64,000 bases of DNA from Acanthochlamys bracteata (GCA_019914995.1 CM034134.1:1444145-1508144), one strand, 5' to 3'. Counted from the stretch's first letter, positions 20,311 through 32,446 are shown. Program-made: numbers and translations. Notes: generated by a model not told the origin, from the sequence alone.

Positions 20311-23064
20311 TGCAGTCTTTAAAGCATCTATTCACAATGATTTGGATAAAAATGAATTATACAACATACTTCTAACCATATCTATTAAAGTACGACTATA
20401 TCTTATGGTACATCATTCTGTTATGGTGTACCTAGCATTGTGTATTGAATACATATCACGTTTTTCAAGCAATTTAGCAAATGGATTTGGACACTACGTT
20501 GTTTCATCATACTTTACATAATATTCACCACCTCTATCAGATCTGATAATTTTTACCTTTATGTCTAATTGTCTTTCAACTTCAATAATAAATATTTATA
20601 AGGCATTCATTGCTTGAGATTTTCATGTAATAGATAGACAAAACCATAACGTGAAAAATCATCAATAAAGATGATAAAATATTCTTCTCTACTAAAAGAT
20701 GAAATATCAAATGGCCCACAATATAAGTGTGTACAATTTCAAAAAGCTGTGTACTTCTTATGCCTCTTTTTTTTATGTGGTTGGTTTATTTTTTTTAAAA
20801 TAATCCACACACACATACCAAAATCAACAAAATCTAAGTTTGGAAGGATTTTATTCTTTACCAATATTTCTAATCTTGATTTGGATATATGAGCCAAACG
20901 GTTATGCTACAAGCAAGCTGAATATTTATTCACTAAACCACGTTTAGTGCGAACATCATGATGTAAGGTTAAAAAATGTTTCAGTAAAAGGGTTATCAAG
21001 TTTTAACTTATATACTCATCATATAAAATACCAAAACCAATAATATGGTTTTGTTTAAACAAAACTAAAGCATCTATTCCCAAACTTAAAAGAGTATTCA
21101 TACACTTCAAGTTTTGACAATGATATTAAGTTGCGTGAAATATAAGGTATATAAAGTATTTCAAATAAATTAAACTAATATTTGGTGTATAAAATCAAAC
21201 ATTAAGTTTCTATGGCTTCAATATGAACTTTGACTCGATTCCCTATGGAAATAAATTTCTCGTTTGGGTTTTTGATTCGAGTCATAATAAATCCCTATAT
21301 CGTATTTGAAACGTGGTGGTACAGCCAGAATCAATCCACCAAGTATTATAAGAAATTTCAGTTAAACTTGATTTGAAATATACGTAAGCATAATGCTTAC
21401 ATTTCTTTTCGAATCAAACCTTACGTTTCAGACAATCTTTCTGATAATGTATAGGTTTCTTACAAAATCGACACTTTTCATCTTTATATTTCTTCTTATG
21501 GAATGAAGCAGAAGACCAATTTGTCTTAAGTGGTCATTGCATATCCTTTACATTTTTTCTTCCAGTTTTCTTTCTAGCTTCTTAATGTTTAATAACATGA
21601 ATGGATTGAGTTCCCATCTTAAGTCTTGTCTCCTTTTGTACAAGTATACTTTGCAATTCTTTCACATTCTATTTATCCTTTATGGTATTATCATTCATTT
21701 GTAATGGACCATATTCAGGAGATAAGGAATTAATAATAAACTATATTAGAAAATTTTTATCCATATTTATTCCCAAAGATTTTAATTTTGCTGCAATGTT
21801 TGACATTTGACATGCTCATTTATGGTACAAAAACTATTAAACTTTATGGTGGTCAATGTACCCATAAGTGTCGCAGCATACAAATGACTTATCAACTGTT
21901 TGGAAACGCTCTTCCACAAACTTCATAAATTCATTATCAGTTTCAGTGTTAGTAAGAGTTGACTTAATGTTCTTTACAACAGTCATTCACATAAACACTA
22001 AGCTTAATCTATTTTATCTTTCACAATCATTATGAAAAGATATCTCTTCATCGCAGCTGTTATTAGTAAGAGCAGCGGGTTTCTCTGTTAAAAGTGCTAA
22101 GTCAAAATCCAGCACACCTAAGCGAAACTAAACTTGTTCACAACAATCAAAAAAATTAAGTCTATTAAATAGTGACATAGACATCGATTGCGAATGAAAC
22201 GAAATAGGAATAGATGCTGCAAAAATAATAAATGCTCATACGTTGCTGTTTTGAATTTCGAACATAAATAAATAACCAGATTCAAACAATTCATGTAAAT
22301 ATATATCGCTGTTCTTCTTTGGGTGAAGCAACGATATACAAGCGTAAAGCATAATAACGCTAAAATTTGAACTTAATTAGATAATTAAATATATTTAAAT
22401 AAGACATATTTAGTATCTTTGGATATACAAAATAAATCTAATAAAATATATAAATCGTAACATCATGTTCATAAATTATAAGTAATAGAATCAACATTTG
22501 GGCGATTCTAAATGCCTTATAATTACGAACTTCAATTATCCATAATAAATATTTAACATAATGTTATCTCCATTATAAGCATCACATACTTATGAACAAC
22601 TAAATATATAAATCATATAATTAGAAATTCACAAGAACTTGAACTTTAGCTACTTTGGTGAATAACAAACTATTATCATCTGAATTTAAATTGATATACA
22701 AACTTTACAATTTTAAATTTACAATACTTCAAATTTGGGCACCTTGGTGACTAACAAATTATCATATTCTAAATTTATATTGTAAATAAGTAATTACTTT
22801 GAAGCATAATTATATAAGCAAAACTTTTCTATATGGAGATAATAAAAATACTTAACATACAAAATAAAAAATTCAATCCGAAAAGAACCTCAACAAAGTT
22901 CGATTGAATAAATTAGATTTTTAACAAATCTAATATACAATATATATCACACAGTAGAAAATATAAAATTTCCAAATAAAATAATTTTAGGATTTTCATA
23001 ATCAAGAGAAAAATCATCTTTAACATAAAACCATTAGTTTCTAAAACCTCGCTCGGATACCAAT

Positions 23065-23535
23065 TGTTAGAATTTTTTATCTATATAATATCCAACTTAT
23101 ATAGAACAAATTTCAAGATCTAAAAACTCAATGATTTTCAAAATAAATTTAAACAAGAGAGTAAACATAACTTGATCTATGACGCTTTTCTTAAAGTAAT
23201 TGTTTGCCTTTTAAAAAGCTTTATTTCTCCTTCTTAATCTCATCTTAATTCTAAAGAAGAAAACTTTAGATGATGCAAAATTTCTTTAGATCTCGTTGGA
23301 GAATGGAGAGGACCAAGATCCATCTTTTATAAGGTTTACATTAATTACCTATTAACCATCATAAATGGATGGAATTCCTTAAGAACAATCATGGATAATG
23401 TGCGACTCTTAACATTCACACATTTATCACCCACTATATACAATAATGCATAATATTTGTAACTCTTAAATTAACAAATAAGATTTAACAAATTTAATTT
23501 ATTAAACTATTTAAACATATGAGCCACATATAACA
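23065..23535 (-). repeat. 5' LTR of the first copia element
   Basis: 471 bp starting TGTTAGAATTTTTTAT and ending GCCACATATAACA on the plus strand. It is the partner of 19157-19610 and lies immediately right of the minus-strand primer-binding site, so it is the 5' LTR. Divergence from its partner is evident in every line compared by eye. Confidence 0.8.
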
Positions 23536-23540
23536 TATCC

Positions 23541-24169
23541 TTTTATATTTTTGACGGAATGAACAATGGTAGTAAGAGTCCAGCGAGCAGCAAGCAGTCT
23601 AATTTGGACGTGCACACTTCACATAAGTTGAGATATATCTTTGCACGTCTTTAGAGAAACCCCGAAGTAGAAATGCTAGCTTAGTCTTTTGTAGGTTCAA
23701 AATTCTCCCCCATGTTCTCCTTCGGCAGAATTGTGATCCTCATATAGGAGCTATGTGCGTATGAAGATTGGCACATATAGGCACCTCTTGTAGAAAAGGA
23801 GCCCTTCGCATAAATCCTCCAAAATTATATTTGTAGAGTTGTGAAAGCTTCCAATGAGAAATGCGGTTGTCTTGACAAGCAAGTTCTAGTAGTCGTATGC
23901 AAGTAACTTTACAAGCCGCTTGTGCTAGTCTGGAGTGGAGAAGTGCTGCTTGTGTAGGTATTTCAAACTTAGATTGTCTCGTTTTGATTGTGAGTCGTTG
24001 CCTGAGCATGTATAGTCTTCACTTTTGTATTGCGAGGAGTAAAGCCATTAGTTCTCTTTTATGTGTACTTAGCAAGGGTAGTGGCTGAGAGCGCCTTGCT
24101 ACTGAATACAATCGGCATGCTATGTTGTGTCAATACAATCCTAATCCCTCGATTGATGCATTAGTTTAT
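23541..24169. other. Intergenic, no recognised gene
   Basis: This stretch is less AT-rich than its surroundings and has overlapping short frames on both strands (23740-24009 minus, 23897-24088 plus). Neither shows a motif that I recognise, and both lie in low-complexity neighbourhoods. It could be decayed coding or retroelement DNA. Confidence 0.4.
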
Positions 24170-24645
24170 AAAAATAAAAATTGAGTCAAAACAAATTTAT
24201 GAAAGTTAAATTTCAAGATACTATATTGTTAAAGAGTGAATTTTTAAGAATACATCTATAAAAATCAATATAAAAATTATCTAAAATTCATTTTTTTAGC
24301 GAGATAAACTAATTACAAATAAGATAAAATACATCTTAATACGATATTCATGAAGTTACGAGTAATAAAACTCAAAGATGAAGCTGCAGGACTAGTTAAA
24401 AAGTTCATAATGCATATTTCATGAATCTTCGTCATCATCTTCTTCTTCTCCTTCTCGTCGTTCTCCAAAACTTAATCAATAATTGATTAGAAAATATGCC
24501 TTAAAAATTGTAGAAGTTTTGATTGAAATGTTAACAAAAATTTTCAAGATAGCGACGCGAATAAATTCTTAACTGACTAATTATCTTAAGCCTTTAAATG
24601 TTATGCAATTAATTGCTTACAAATGGATTATAGAATCTTTTTAAT
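24170..24645. repeat. Right copy of the direct repeat of about 500 bp
   Basis: The partner of 18115-18645, in the same orientation. Between the two copies lie the 4.4-kb copia element and about 600 bp of other sequence on its right. The copy sits directly beside the caleosin exon-4-like relic at 24665-24775, which suggests that the repeat unit was once part of the duplicated caleosin locus. Confidence 0.7.
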
Positions 24646-24664
24646 TGATAGTGGTCGAATATTT

Positions 24665-24775
24665 ACCTTCCCTCTATATCCAATATTCATGAATGGTACT
24701 ATGTTTCCCTCATGAATGTTCTTCACTTAATTAAATAGGGAAAATCAGAGATAGGAAATTTCCTATATATGTGCA
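24665..24775 (-). pseudogene. Caleosin exon-4-like relic
   Basis: On the minus strand an AG acceptor is followed by a stretch that tracks exon 4 of the intact caleosin at 30804-30710. It includes VKNIHEGN where the intact gene has VKNIQKGK, and it ends GGGAAG|GTAAAT where the intact exon ends GGGAAG|GTAACC. The relic contains in-frame stops (in place of the conserved FPIY region) and lacks the SDSG segment. It is a broken duplicate exon. Confidence 0.6.
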
Positions 24776-26030
24776 AGTATATTCAGCTATATATATCCGT
24801 AAACTAAAGTCAAATCATATTTATATTATTACAAAAAAATGCATAGATGACCATTAGTTAGAAAAATCTCCCTAAAGATGAGAAATTAAATAGAAACACT
24901 AATAGAATTCTTTAATATTTAGGTTTTATCATTTAGGCATTATGATAATTCTTCTGTAATATCGATGTAGTTCTTCATCGACTGAAAAAAATCAGTCGGT
25001 AACATAAAAAAATAGTTAGTAAAGTCAATTACCGAGTGTATCAGTCAGCATTTGGTTGGCAAAAACCAGTCTAACAATGGTTTACCAATTAACATAGAAT
25101 TTAGTCGGTAACTCGCTGCAATTTACTAACTAACCCAAGTAGTTGGTAAATTACCGACTGAGCAGTTAGTCGTTAAATTATCGACTAATATGTTAGTCAT
25201 TAAAGTACAGACAGTTACTAGTTAAATATACTAACTACACTTCCAATCGATAACTTATCGATTATGATGTTAGTTAGTAAATTATCGACTTCCTTCGAAG
25301 TCGGTCAAACAGCAATCAAATTGCCTTAGTCGGCAACTTATGGATTGAAATTGTCAGTCCGTACGTAATTGCTTGCTAAGTCCATCCATCAATCAATACC
25401 GTGACTGTTCTTCTGAAATTTCATTATATACAATATTATCTGCCATTGCTACTTTATTTCACCACAATACTTTACATAATTCATTTCTATACACATTATT
25501 CATTGTATCAACATACACAACGCACATAAATCAATTCATCACAAAATTATTCATGTTTTGCTTTCCACCATTTTATGCACGTTGAGATATTTATAGAATA
25601 TCTAATAGGAAATCCCACCGATTTAGAAATTTACAAAATTTCTTTCTTTCTTAAGTTGATAATGTAAATAAACACTATCATTTTTTTTCATTTATTGGTA
25701 ACCCAATTTCTTCGTATGTAGCTGACATCGTATGCTTTGATCTTCTAAGTCCCAACGAGCCTCGATGGTGTCTTTCTTCTTCTTATCTATATTCATCAAA
25801 CTTCTCAAAATATTATCAGTTATATATATTTTTTATATGCATAATTCAACATTATGCCTAATTTTGATATTTTTCTAATATGGTAGCTCGAAAAAATGCT
25901 TCTCTTTGTCTAATTCAGCTATTTCAGAGTGCGTTTTGTCCTTTTAACGCATAAAGGCTTCCCAAACTTAACGTCGCCAACTGCTCCTCTATTTTAGCAA
26001 TTCTCAATCCGCAATGAGAGTGGTGGTGGT

Positions 26031-26434
26031 TAGAGATAATAAAAATAGCGCGAGCTAAATGGAGCGGCATGTGGCCTAGTTAAGCGGCCCGGTTCATAAA
26101 TCAGTCTGACCATATTAGGCAAGTTAGACTGTATTTTTTATCCGACGATAGCCCGTCTCACCCAATTACTCTAGTATAATTTAAAATAAAATAAAATAAT
26201 TATTTTTTATATTTTTAGTTACTAATTTAATTATTTTAAAAATATAAATTTGAAAATAAGATTTTGTAACAAATCGAGTAAACTGGCTAGATCATGCCTA
26301 GTTCTGTTTAAACATACCAGGATAAATCGATGTGATTACTGTTACGAGCCAACCAAACCTGACCGTTTTGAATATTTGATCCGATTGGCCAGGCGATGTC
26401 GGATTGGTCTATCCCGCCTCTATTTGCGTCTCTA
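26031..26434. mobile_element. Non-autonomous hAT-like element nested in the CACTA element
   Basis: 404 bp starting TAGAGATAATAAAAATAGCG and ending GCCTCTATTTGCGTCTCTA, giving an inverted TAGAGA...TCTCTA end pair. The flanks GTGGTGGT (26023-26030) and ATGGTGGT (26435-26442) match at 7 of 8. GC-rich subterminal stretches (CGGCCCGGTTCA and GATCCGATTGGCCAGG) resemble those of the 9.5-kb hAT element. It has no coding capacity. Confidence 0.65.
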
Positions 26435-26639
26435 ATGGTGGTGCTGTTTCATACTTTGTATTGAATTTATTACTCGTTCTATATGGATGTTGCTTTCTAA
26501 ATAGTAGCATAATCGATCTTTAAATTTTATATATGTGGATTTGCTGCAAATATGGTAGCCAAATATCATTTAGTGCTCGACTCTGACAATACACGATATT
26601 CAGAATATCATTTACTGTTCATAACATAACCACACACAA

Positions 26640-27660
26640 TTAGAAGATAGTGTTGGAGACGACATCGTATGTTGGAACTCCATCCTCCCGCAATTCTTTC
26701 AACCTTTCGATGAGTGGCTGAAGATACACATCAATGCCTCTACTTGTTGTCTTCTTCCTAGGAATTACAATTGATATTATAAAATATGTCTCTTTCATAT
26801 ACATCCATGGAATCAAGTTGTACAATATTAAAATAACAGACCAATAGCTATAAGCATTGCTTATATCTCCTAAAGAATTAAATCCATTAGTATCCAAGCC
26901 AAGACGCAAGTTGCGATCTTCATTAGTAAACCAATAATGTTTCGCATAAAATTCATTCCAAAATTCATCATCTGTAGGGAGTCTCAAAGTATAGCAGTTA
27001 GTTATACGTCTCTTTTTATGCCATCTCATATCTAGGACTATCTTTCTTGACATGTAAAATTATCGGAATATTGGAACTAACGAAAAATGATAAATGGCCA
27101 TCATATGAACCGTCTTATCATTGTATAATTAACCTACCATCTTGATTCATAGCATTTTGGACATTCTCCTCATCATAACTCCTTTTTGAAGAGACACAAT
27201 CATTCTCACATGTAGCAACAGGTTTCCATCCCCGCCCTAAGTCTTTGAGAATCTTTTTACATAGTTAGACTATGAAAGTAAATACCCTTTTGAAAAAAAT
27301 CACTCAAAATGTAAGCAACATAATAGAACCCTTGTTGCTCCAATGATTAAATAGCTTCATATGCAGTAGTTTAACAAAAAAAAAAACATTTTGAAATGAT
27401 ACATCCCTCATATAATGGCTTTTCTAACATCTTCCAGTAATTTATCGTATCTATCAATATCATCCGCATATATTATGCTCTCACTATAATAAGACATTCT
27501 GTCCCCTATTTGAGGATCTCTAGATCCATTGCACCACCCGTATGTATATACTCCAAATTTTCTAACATTTCAACATTATCTTCGTCTTCACCAAGTCCCA
27601 TTGGAGGTTCATCTCCACGACCATCGAGACTCTAATAATCTCGGTTAGTGACTTCTCTAT
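26640..27660 (-). pseudogene. En/Spm TNP2-type transposase relic
   Basis: The open stretch 27053-26640 contains RNLRLGLDTNGFNSLGD followed by YSYWSVILILYNLIPWM and MKETYFIISIVIPRKK, the most conserved block of plant TNP2 transposases (R-RLGLA-DGFNPFG, S-WPVIL-YNLPPW, MK-LLIPGP). Upstream, to about 27660 and in shifting frames, are pieces resembling the TNP2 N-terminal segment, including a lysine/aspartate-rich block and cysteine-containing stretches. Stops and frame changes make it non-functional. The downstream portion of the family protein was not recognised. Confidence 0.8.
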
Positions 27661-29099
27661 TAATGTCTCATTTAGTATACGACGTTATAAAACTATTAAC
27701 TAGTAAAAACAGATATACTATATCAAAGGTATATAAATTTCTATTCAAATAATGTCAACATAGATAATGCATCCCACGTGCACCATCTAAATTCTCTCTA
27801 GCAAATTCCATTAAAGAGCTAACTCTATTTGTATACCTTTTCGACAACTTGCGGTAATATATACCCAACTTTTATCTGACATTCTTTAGTATTTTTTCAA
27901 ACGTTAGACCAACGAAGTTTATATACTAGGTCATCACTTCCTAAGTTCATTGTATTCACTAGTCATCACAAATAAATTTATTCCACTTGACACACACATG
28001 TTGTAAAATCAAAACTTGTAAGAAAGTAAGCATCTATGCTTACTGATTAGATAACACCTACTACACAAATGGTTAGCGGGCAGCAGCAGTAGAGTCATGG
28101 ATAATTTTGCACGATGGAGATAATTTGGCATACATAGGCATGGCGAGGTAAGAACTATGAGCTCTACAGCATGGACAGCGTCGCCAACAGAGAAGCAACC
28201 TAAGATTCCATGGAGTGGTGGCTAGCTAAAGAATTGGAGCGGTGAAGAGAAAATACCCTAGGGAAACAAATGCATTCAAATCCGATTCAATTTCAAATTA
28301 CTGATTGAAAAGTATGTCAGTCAGCAATAATTACTGACTAAATATAAAAACAGTTGGTAAATGATATATGTTACTGATGTAAGTTCTATATTCAGGTAGC
28401 AAATTTAGCTTTGGCACGCTGGAGAGTAAACCAAAAAACCTAGAGTAACTGGCACGGTGGATCCGATTTAATTTAACTTATCAACTGATATAACAGTAGT
28501 CAGTAGTATTTACCCACTAAATAAATGCAAACTAGTCAGTAATTGGTTTCCCTTACCAACACATTTCTATACTTAGTCAGCAAAAAAGTAGCTTTTGCCC
28601 GCTCAAGAGAAAAAGATCTAACGAATCTAGTGCATTTAGAACGAATTTTAAGTTACTGACTGAATGTTATGTGGTCGGTTAACGACTAGGCTTCTCTGTC
28701 AGAAGTTTGTATAAATCAACCACATATTCCTGTATGTTGTTTAAAAATTTTGCCGACAAGCTACATTCACTCGGTAGTCATAATTGATTATCGACTAACA
28801 GTATTGCTAGTCGATAGTTTAGCCAATTTATCGGCTAATTTGTTTTAGTCCATAAAGTGCAAAAATTTACTGAGTGTTATACATTTAGTTGGTAAGTGTA
28901 ACAACTACCGATGAATTTTTGAGTCAGTAATTTTCATTTGATGAAGGCATGTTTGCAATAGTGACAACATAACTTAAAAGAATATAATTCATCCGCTTTA
29001 ATCAAACATGATGCATTATGTTTGGTCAGACATAGATGGATCATTTAAAAGAAATCATTAAACTTTATGTAATTATACGGATAAATATCAATCTAATAT

Positions 29100-29365
29100 T
29101 AACATAAGGGCGCATTTTAATTGTGTGAGGTTGAGTTTCAAGAAAATAGTTTCATGGAAATAGAGTTTTGGTGAGAAGTGGAGCTGGTGTAAGTAGAGTT
29201 CGTAGTGATAAATGAAACGATTGATGTAATATTTAAAGTGAAGTTTTGGTGGAAGTAGAGTTCGGTGTGAAAGCATAAGTGAAGATCAGAGTTGTAATTA
29301 AAACACATAAAATAGTCCGAACTCAAAATCTAGAGAAGAAAATGAAGTTTGGTGGTATTAAAGGT
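29100..29365. repeat. Purine-biased repeat, MITE-like
   Basis: The sequence is rich in GTAGAGTTYGG, GTGAAGTT and GGAAATAGAGTTTTGGTG. Similar wording occurs at about 51750-51950 and, in reverse, at about 1430-1515. It begins near GGGCGCATTTTAATTGTGTG and ends near GGTGTCCTAATCC. The ends are not convincing as a perfect inverted repeat. It sits between the CACTA element and the caleosin exon-3-like relic. Confidence 0.3.
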
Positions 29366-29505
29366 GTCCTAATCCTAACTCTTTTTATTTCTCCTGACAT
29401 AAGATCAGTTAAAATAATATAAATAAAAAGTTAAACGAGTAAAACTGATGAAAATAACACCAAATAGGAAAAAAAAGAGGTGTAATATTTTATCACACTT
29501 GGTGA

Positions 29506-29586
29506 GTTTTGGATCTAAGAGCACCATGGATGAAAATGGCACTAATCGTTGATAAAGCAACTCCACATCCGATTGGTCCGAATCCT
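29506..29586 (-). pseudogene. Caleosin exon-3-like relic
   Basis: After an AG acceptor (TTGCAG|GATTC), the minus strand reads [20 protein letters not shown], which nearly duplicates exon 3 of the intact gene just to the right ([20 protein letters not shown]). It is followed by a GTGTGA donor-like end. No exon 4 follows before the CACTA element. The matching exon-4-like relic lies on the far side of that element at 24665-24775. Confidence 0.75.
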
Positions 29587-29820
29587 GCAAACCAAGATAG
29601 TTCCAACTTATTGTATTATTTTTTCTGATCTTAAATTTGGACTCTGAATTATACTAAACCAATCGATATATACAACGTATACAAGCATTAGTTCATACAT
29701 ATGTACAAATTTTATTTAAAAACTTGCGTATTACGAAATTTTGTCTATTTAAATTTACTACAAACATTTATCATCTTGTTTTCTTTTACTACATGCAACA
29801 CACAAATTCAAAACCATAAA

Positions 29821-31424
29821 TTACTTCTTTCCTGCAGTATTTTTCTCCATTTGCAAAAACAAACTCCCATCAAATGCAGCTCTTACAGTCTCCTTATGAA
29901 GCAATCCATTTTTGTCCTTGCATAAAATGTACAATATTTTCCATTCCGTCCAATTCGCGAACCTGCAAAGTAATTAATTAATTTATCATAACTTTTCAAA
30001 AATGAATTCATAATAAAGGTTTTTGAGTGAGAAATAATTTTCTTTTTCTTTTGGTTACCATCCCATATAGTTCTTAGGTTCGCGATTTGCTTTAAGCATC
30101 TCTTGTAGTTCAGATGACGTTAGCGCATTCCTGTTAGTATGTGCATGTTTCTGAAATATTTCTTCAAACTTCTCAAGAACGAACCTGTAATTATTCGTTA
30201 GGTTAAAAACAAAACCAATCACCTATGAAAAGAACAAAAAAGGAAAATTAAGAGTTTTAATGCAAAAGCGAATCAATCTTCGTTTTAATGCAAAGCTCAA
30301 AATTTAATATTTACCGTTGAATATGAAGAACTATAATTTATAAATATATTAATAAATTTTCAGCTCAATGAAATACGATTCATCTTTCATCTGACTTCTT
30401 GACTAAGATAATTAAAAAAAAATCAAAATATATTATTATTTTATTCTGTCATCTTGATTAAGAAATTAGATGAAGTTTTATTTGTGATCCGATTGAATTG
30501 AAATGTTTTCAGCATATTCTTAAATCATAATTTTTTATTGTCCAATGGTATTGATTGAACTTAAAGCTTTGTATCAATGAGACTGTACTAATGTGCATAG
30601 ATTTACACATAAAGAGGGATGTGCTCCTATTACCATATGTATATGGTCAAACAAAATTAATTTATGCAGTATGCGGAAATAAAATGGTGCAACGAAATTT
30701 AAAGGTTACCTTCCCTCCTTATCGTATACGCCCGAGTCACTAGGATGTTTCCCTTTTTGAATGTTTTTCACATAAATTGGGAAAAGCAGTGATGGGCATT
30801 TTTCCTGTATATAGATGTACGCATAATTAAATATATATAAGAATTTATCACTAAGTTCACGAAATAAGTTTCCTGCTTATCAACATTATTAGGAAGTTAG
30901 TACCACAATATTTCTCAGTAATGTGATATTTTATACAAACACCGAAGACATATGGAAAGAAATTTGCAAGTTATCGTACTTGACGAGTTTTTGGGCCAAG
31001 AAAACCATTGATGAAGATGGCGCTAACAGTTGATAAAGCAACTCCACATCCTATTGCTCTGAACCCTAAAAAACAAACACACAAATTTAATACGCAAACT
31101 ATATATATATATATTTTGGAGAACAATATGCCTTCAAGAACGACTAGTTCATAAAGCACAAACCTCGAAATGTTTCCCATGGATATATGAGTCCATCTTT
31201 ATTCCGATCAAAAAACGCCACATGCTTTTGCAGAGGACTGAGATCCCCGTTACTGTTCATCTCCTTCTCTACATTCAAAAAGGAAGAATAAAGCGTGGAC
31301 AAACATATATTAACTGGAATTTTATACATATAGTTTCAGAAAACTTTTCATAAAAAGAAATCATTCCATTAGTTGCAACATGTATACCTTGAGTACTACT
31401 TGAAGAAGAAGAGGAAGAAGCCAT
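29821..31424 (-). CDS. Caleosin / peroxygenase
   Basis: Six exons (31424-31388, 31268-31164, 31065-30980, 30804-30710, 30184-30059, 29962-29821), all with GT-AG ends and consistent phases, give 196 residues. A Ser-rich start precedes one EF-hand with loop residues 33-44 ([12 protein letters not shown]). A hydrophobic segment follows at about 52-66, then the conserved [13 protein letters not shown] and SDSGVYD-EGRF, KFEEIF-KHA and the C-terminal WTEWKILY and [17 protein letters not shown] blocks. His28 and His121 correspond to the two haem-coordinating histidines of plant peroxygenases. Family enzymes are calcium-binding, haem-dependent fatty acid hydroperoxide oxygenases on lipid droplets or ER, often drought- or ABA-responsive. 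The short length fits the L-type group (peroxygenase 4/5-like). Exon-like relics of a second copy lie just downstream. Confidence 0.9.
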
Positions 31425-32446
31425 TGGAAAGAGAATGAAACAAGGAAATTGGAGGAGAAATAAATGAATGAGTGAAAGGAATCAAATAAATGGAGTGGAA
31501 AATGAGAGGTGAAGATTTTATGGCCTTTAAAAAAAAGCTTTATACTTTACAAGTTTCATGTTTATACTAACATTTGCAAGGGAAAAGAAAAAGAAAACGC
31601 GTTCATTATTGTGAGTAATGGTGGGACTAAAGATTGCTACTGTGTTTAGCTTTTCTGGTGCAGTTTGGTATCTTGTCCATTCTCAATTGATGCTTGCAAG
31701 ATAGTTTTCTGGTGGAGTTTGGTATCTTCGGGTTGGACTTGTTTTTTTTCTTGAGTCCTTTCGTGTTGGAAATCCATGAGAATTTGAGTGCAAGCAAGCA
31801 TGATATCTTTCCCTTTTCATGAATAAGAATGTTCCCATATTTTTCTATTACGAATTGCTTGAAGAAAGTTGAACAAATCAAGAGCTTATAGAAGAAATGT
31901 TAAGGACCTAAATTCCTGTTCTTTTTCTTTCCGAAACGGGATACATTTTAGGATACCCTGAAATGAAACCTGCAGTTTGTGTCCTGCTTGGTTCGCGCAA
32001 TCCATATGTTAACTAGAGTGTAAAGTGCATCATATACTGCAAAGAGCCCATCTTTAGCTTCACAGCCGGCTCGACATTTCGTCTACTTTTTCGAGAAGTT
32101 TGTGAGACAGAGGACTCAGTCCCTTGTCTGGTTAAGACAGACTTATAGGGCAAGGGATTCAGATATAGAGAAGATTTCAGCTTGCTTGAAAATTGTATGA
32201 ATTTATGTGCAAGGAGACGATGTATAACATTCTTAAATGCCAACAAATAAGATATAGACAAGGAGTAGTGAAATCTATTACAAAATGAATTAGGCACAGG
32301 AACTTACTTCAGGGTCCTTATTTAGTGTGTGCAGTTCATACTATACAAAGGTTTCAAAATTATCTTTTGAAGTTGCCTGTAGATAAGGATACAATATGCA
32401 TTCTGCAACTAATGACAATAATGAGATCATACATTTGATTCCTTCT
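31425..32446. other. Intergenic between caleosin and the dioxygenase
   Basis: Promoter side of the caleosin and 3' flank of the dioxygenase. A short imperfect duplication, TTCTGGTGCAGTTTGGTATC and TTCTGGTGGAGTTTGGTATC, occurs near 31654 and 31707. The short minus-strand frames at 31627-31881 and 32013-32297 show no recognisable domain. Confidence 0.5.

Larger units (their letters stand above)
19157..23535 (-). mobile_element. Ty1/copia LTR retrotransposon, internally deleted
   Basis: Two diverged LTRs (19157-19610 and 23065-23535) enclose a 3.45-kb internal region read on the minus strand. A primer-binding site complementary to initiator tRNA-Met follows the right LTR (TTGGTATCCGAGC at about 23051-23063, minus). 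Flanks TATTC (19152-19156) and TATCC (23536-23540) form a plausible 5-bp target duplication with one mismatch. In order are a gag-like region, a zinc knuckle near 21430-21490 (C-x2-C-x4-H-x4-C: CRFCKKPIHYQKDC) and an integrase C-terminal relic. Only about 500 bp separate integrase from the 3' LTR, so reverse transcriptase and RNase H are missing. This is a defective copy. Confidence 0.82.
24960..28963 (-). mobile_element. CACTA (En/Spm-type) DNA transposon, degenerate
   Basis: The right end at 28963 is, in reverse complement, CACTATTGCAAACATGCC, the CACTA signature. Subterminal regions at both ends (about 24990-25380 and 28270-28940) are packed with short repeats in both orientations, of the type AGTCGGTAA, TTACCGACT, ATTACTGACTAA and TTAGTCG. 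This is the classic subterminal repeat arrangement for binding of CACTA transposase. A TNP2 transposase relic lies on the minus strand. The left terminus is degraded; about 24960 is my estimate, and no 3-bp target duplication could be confirmed (the right flank is ACA). A 404-bp hAT-like element is nested inside. Confidence 0.75.

Noticed and set aside
23740..24088. Overlapping plus and minus frames as a novel small gene
   Set aside because: Neither strand shows a domain, and overlapping open frames of this length are expected where composition is closer to 45% GC.
24896..24910. CACTAATAG as the left terminus of the CACTA element
   Set aside because: It matches the right terminus only in the first five bases, and the flanking triplet (AAA) does not match the right flank (ACA).
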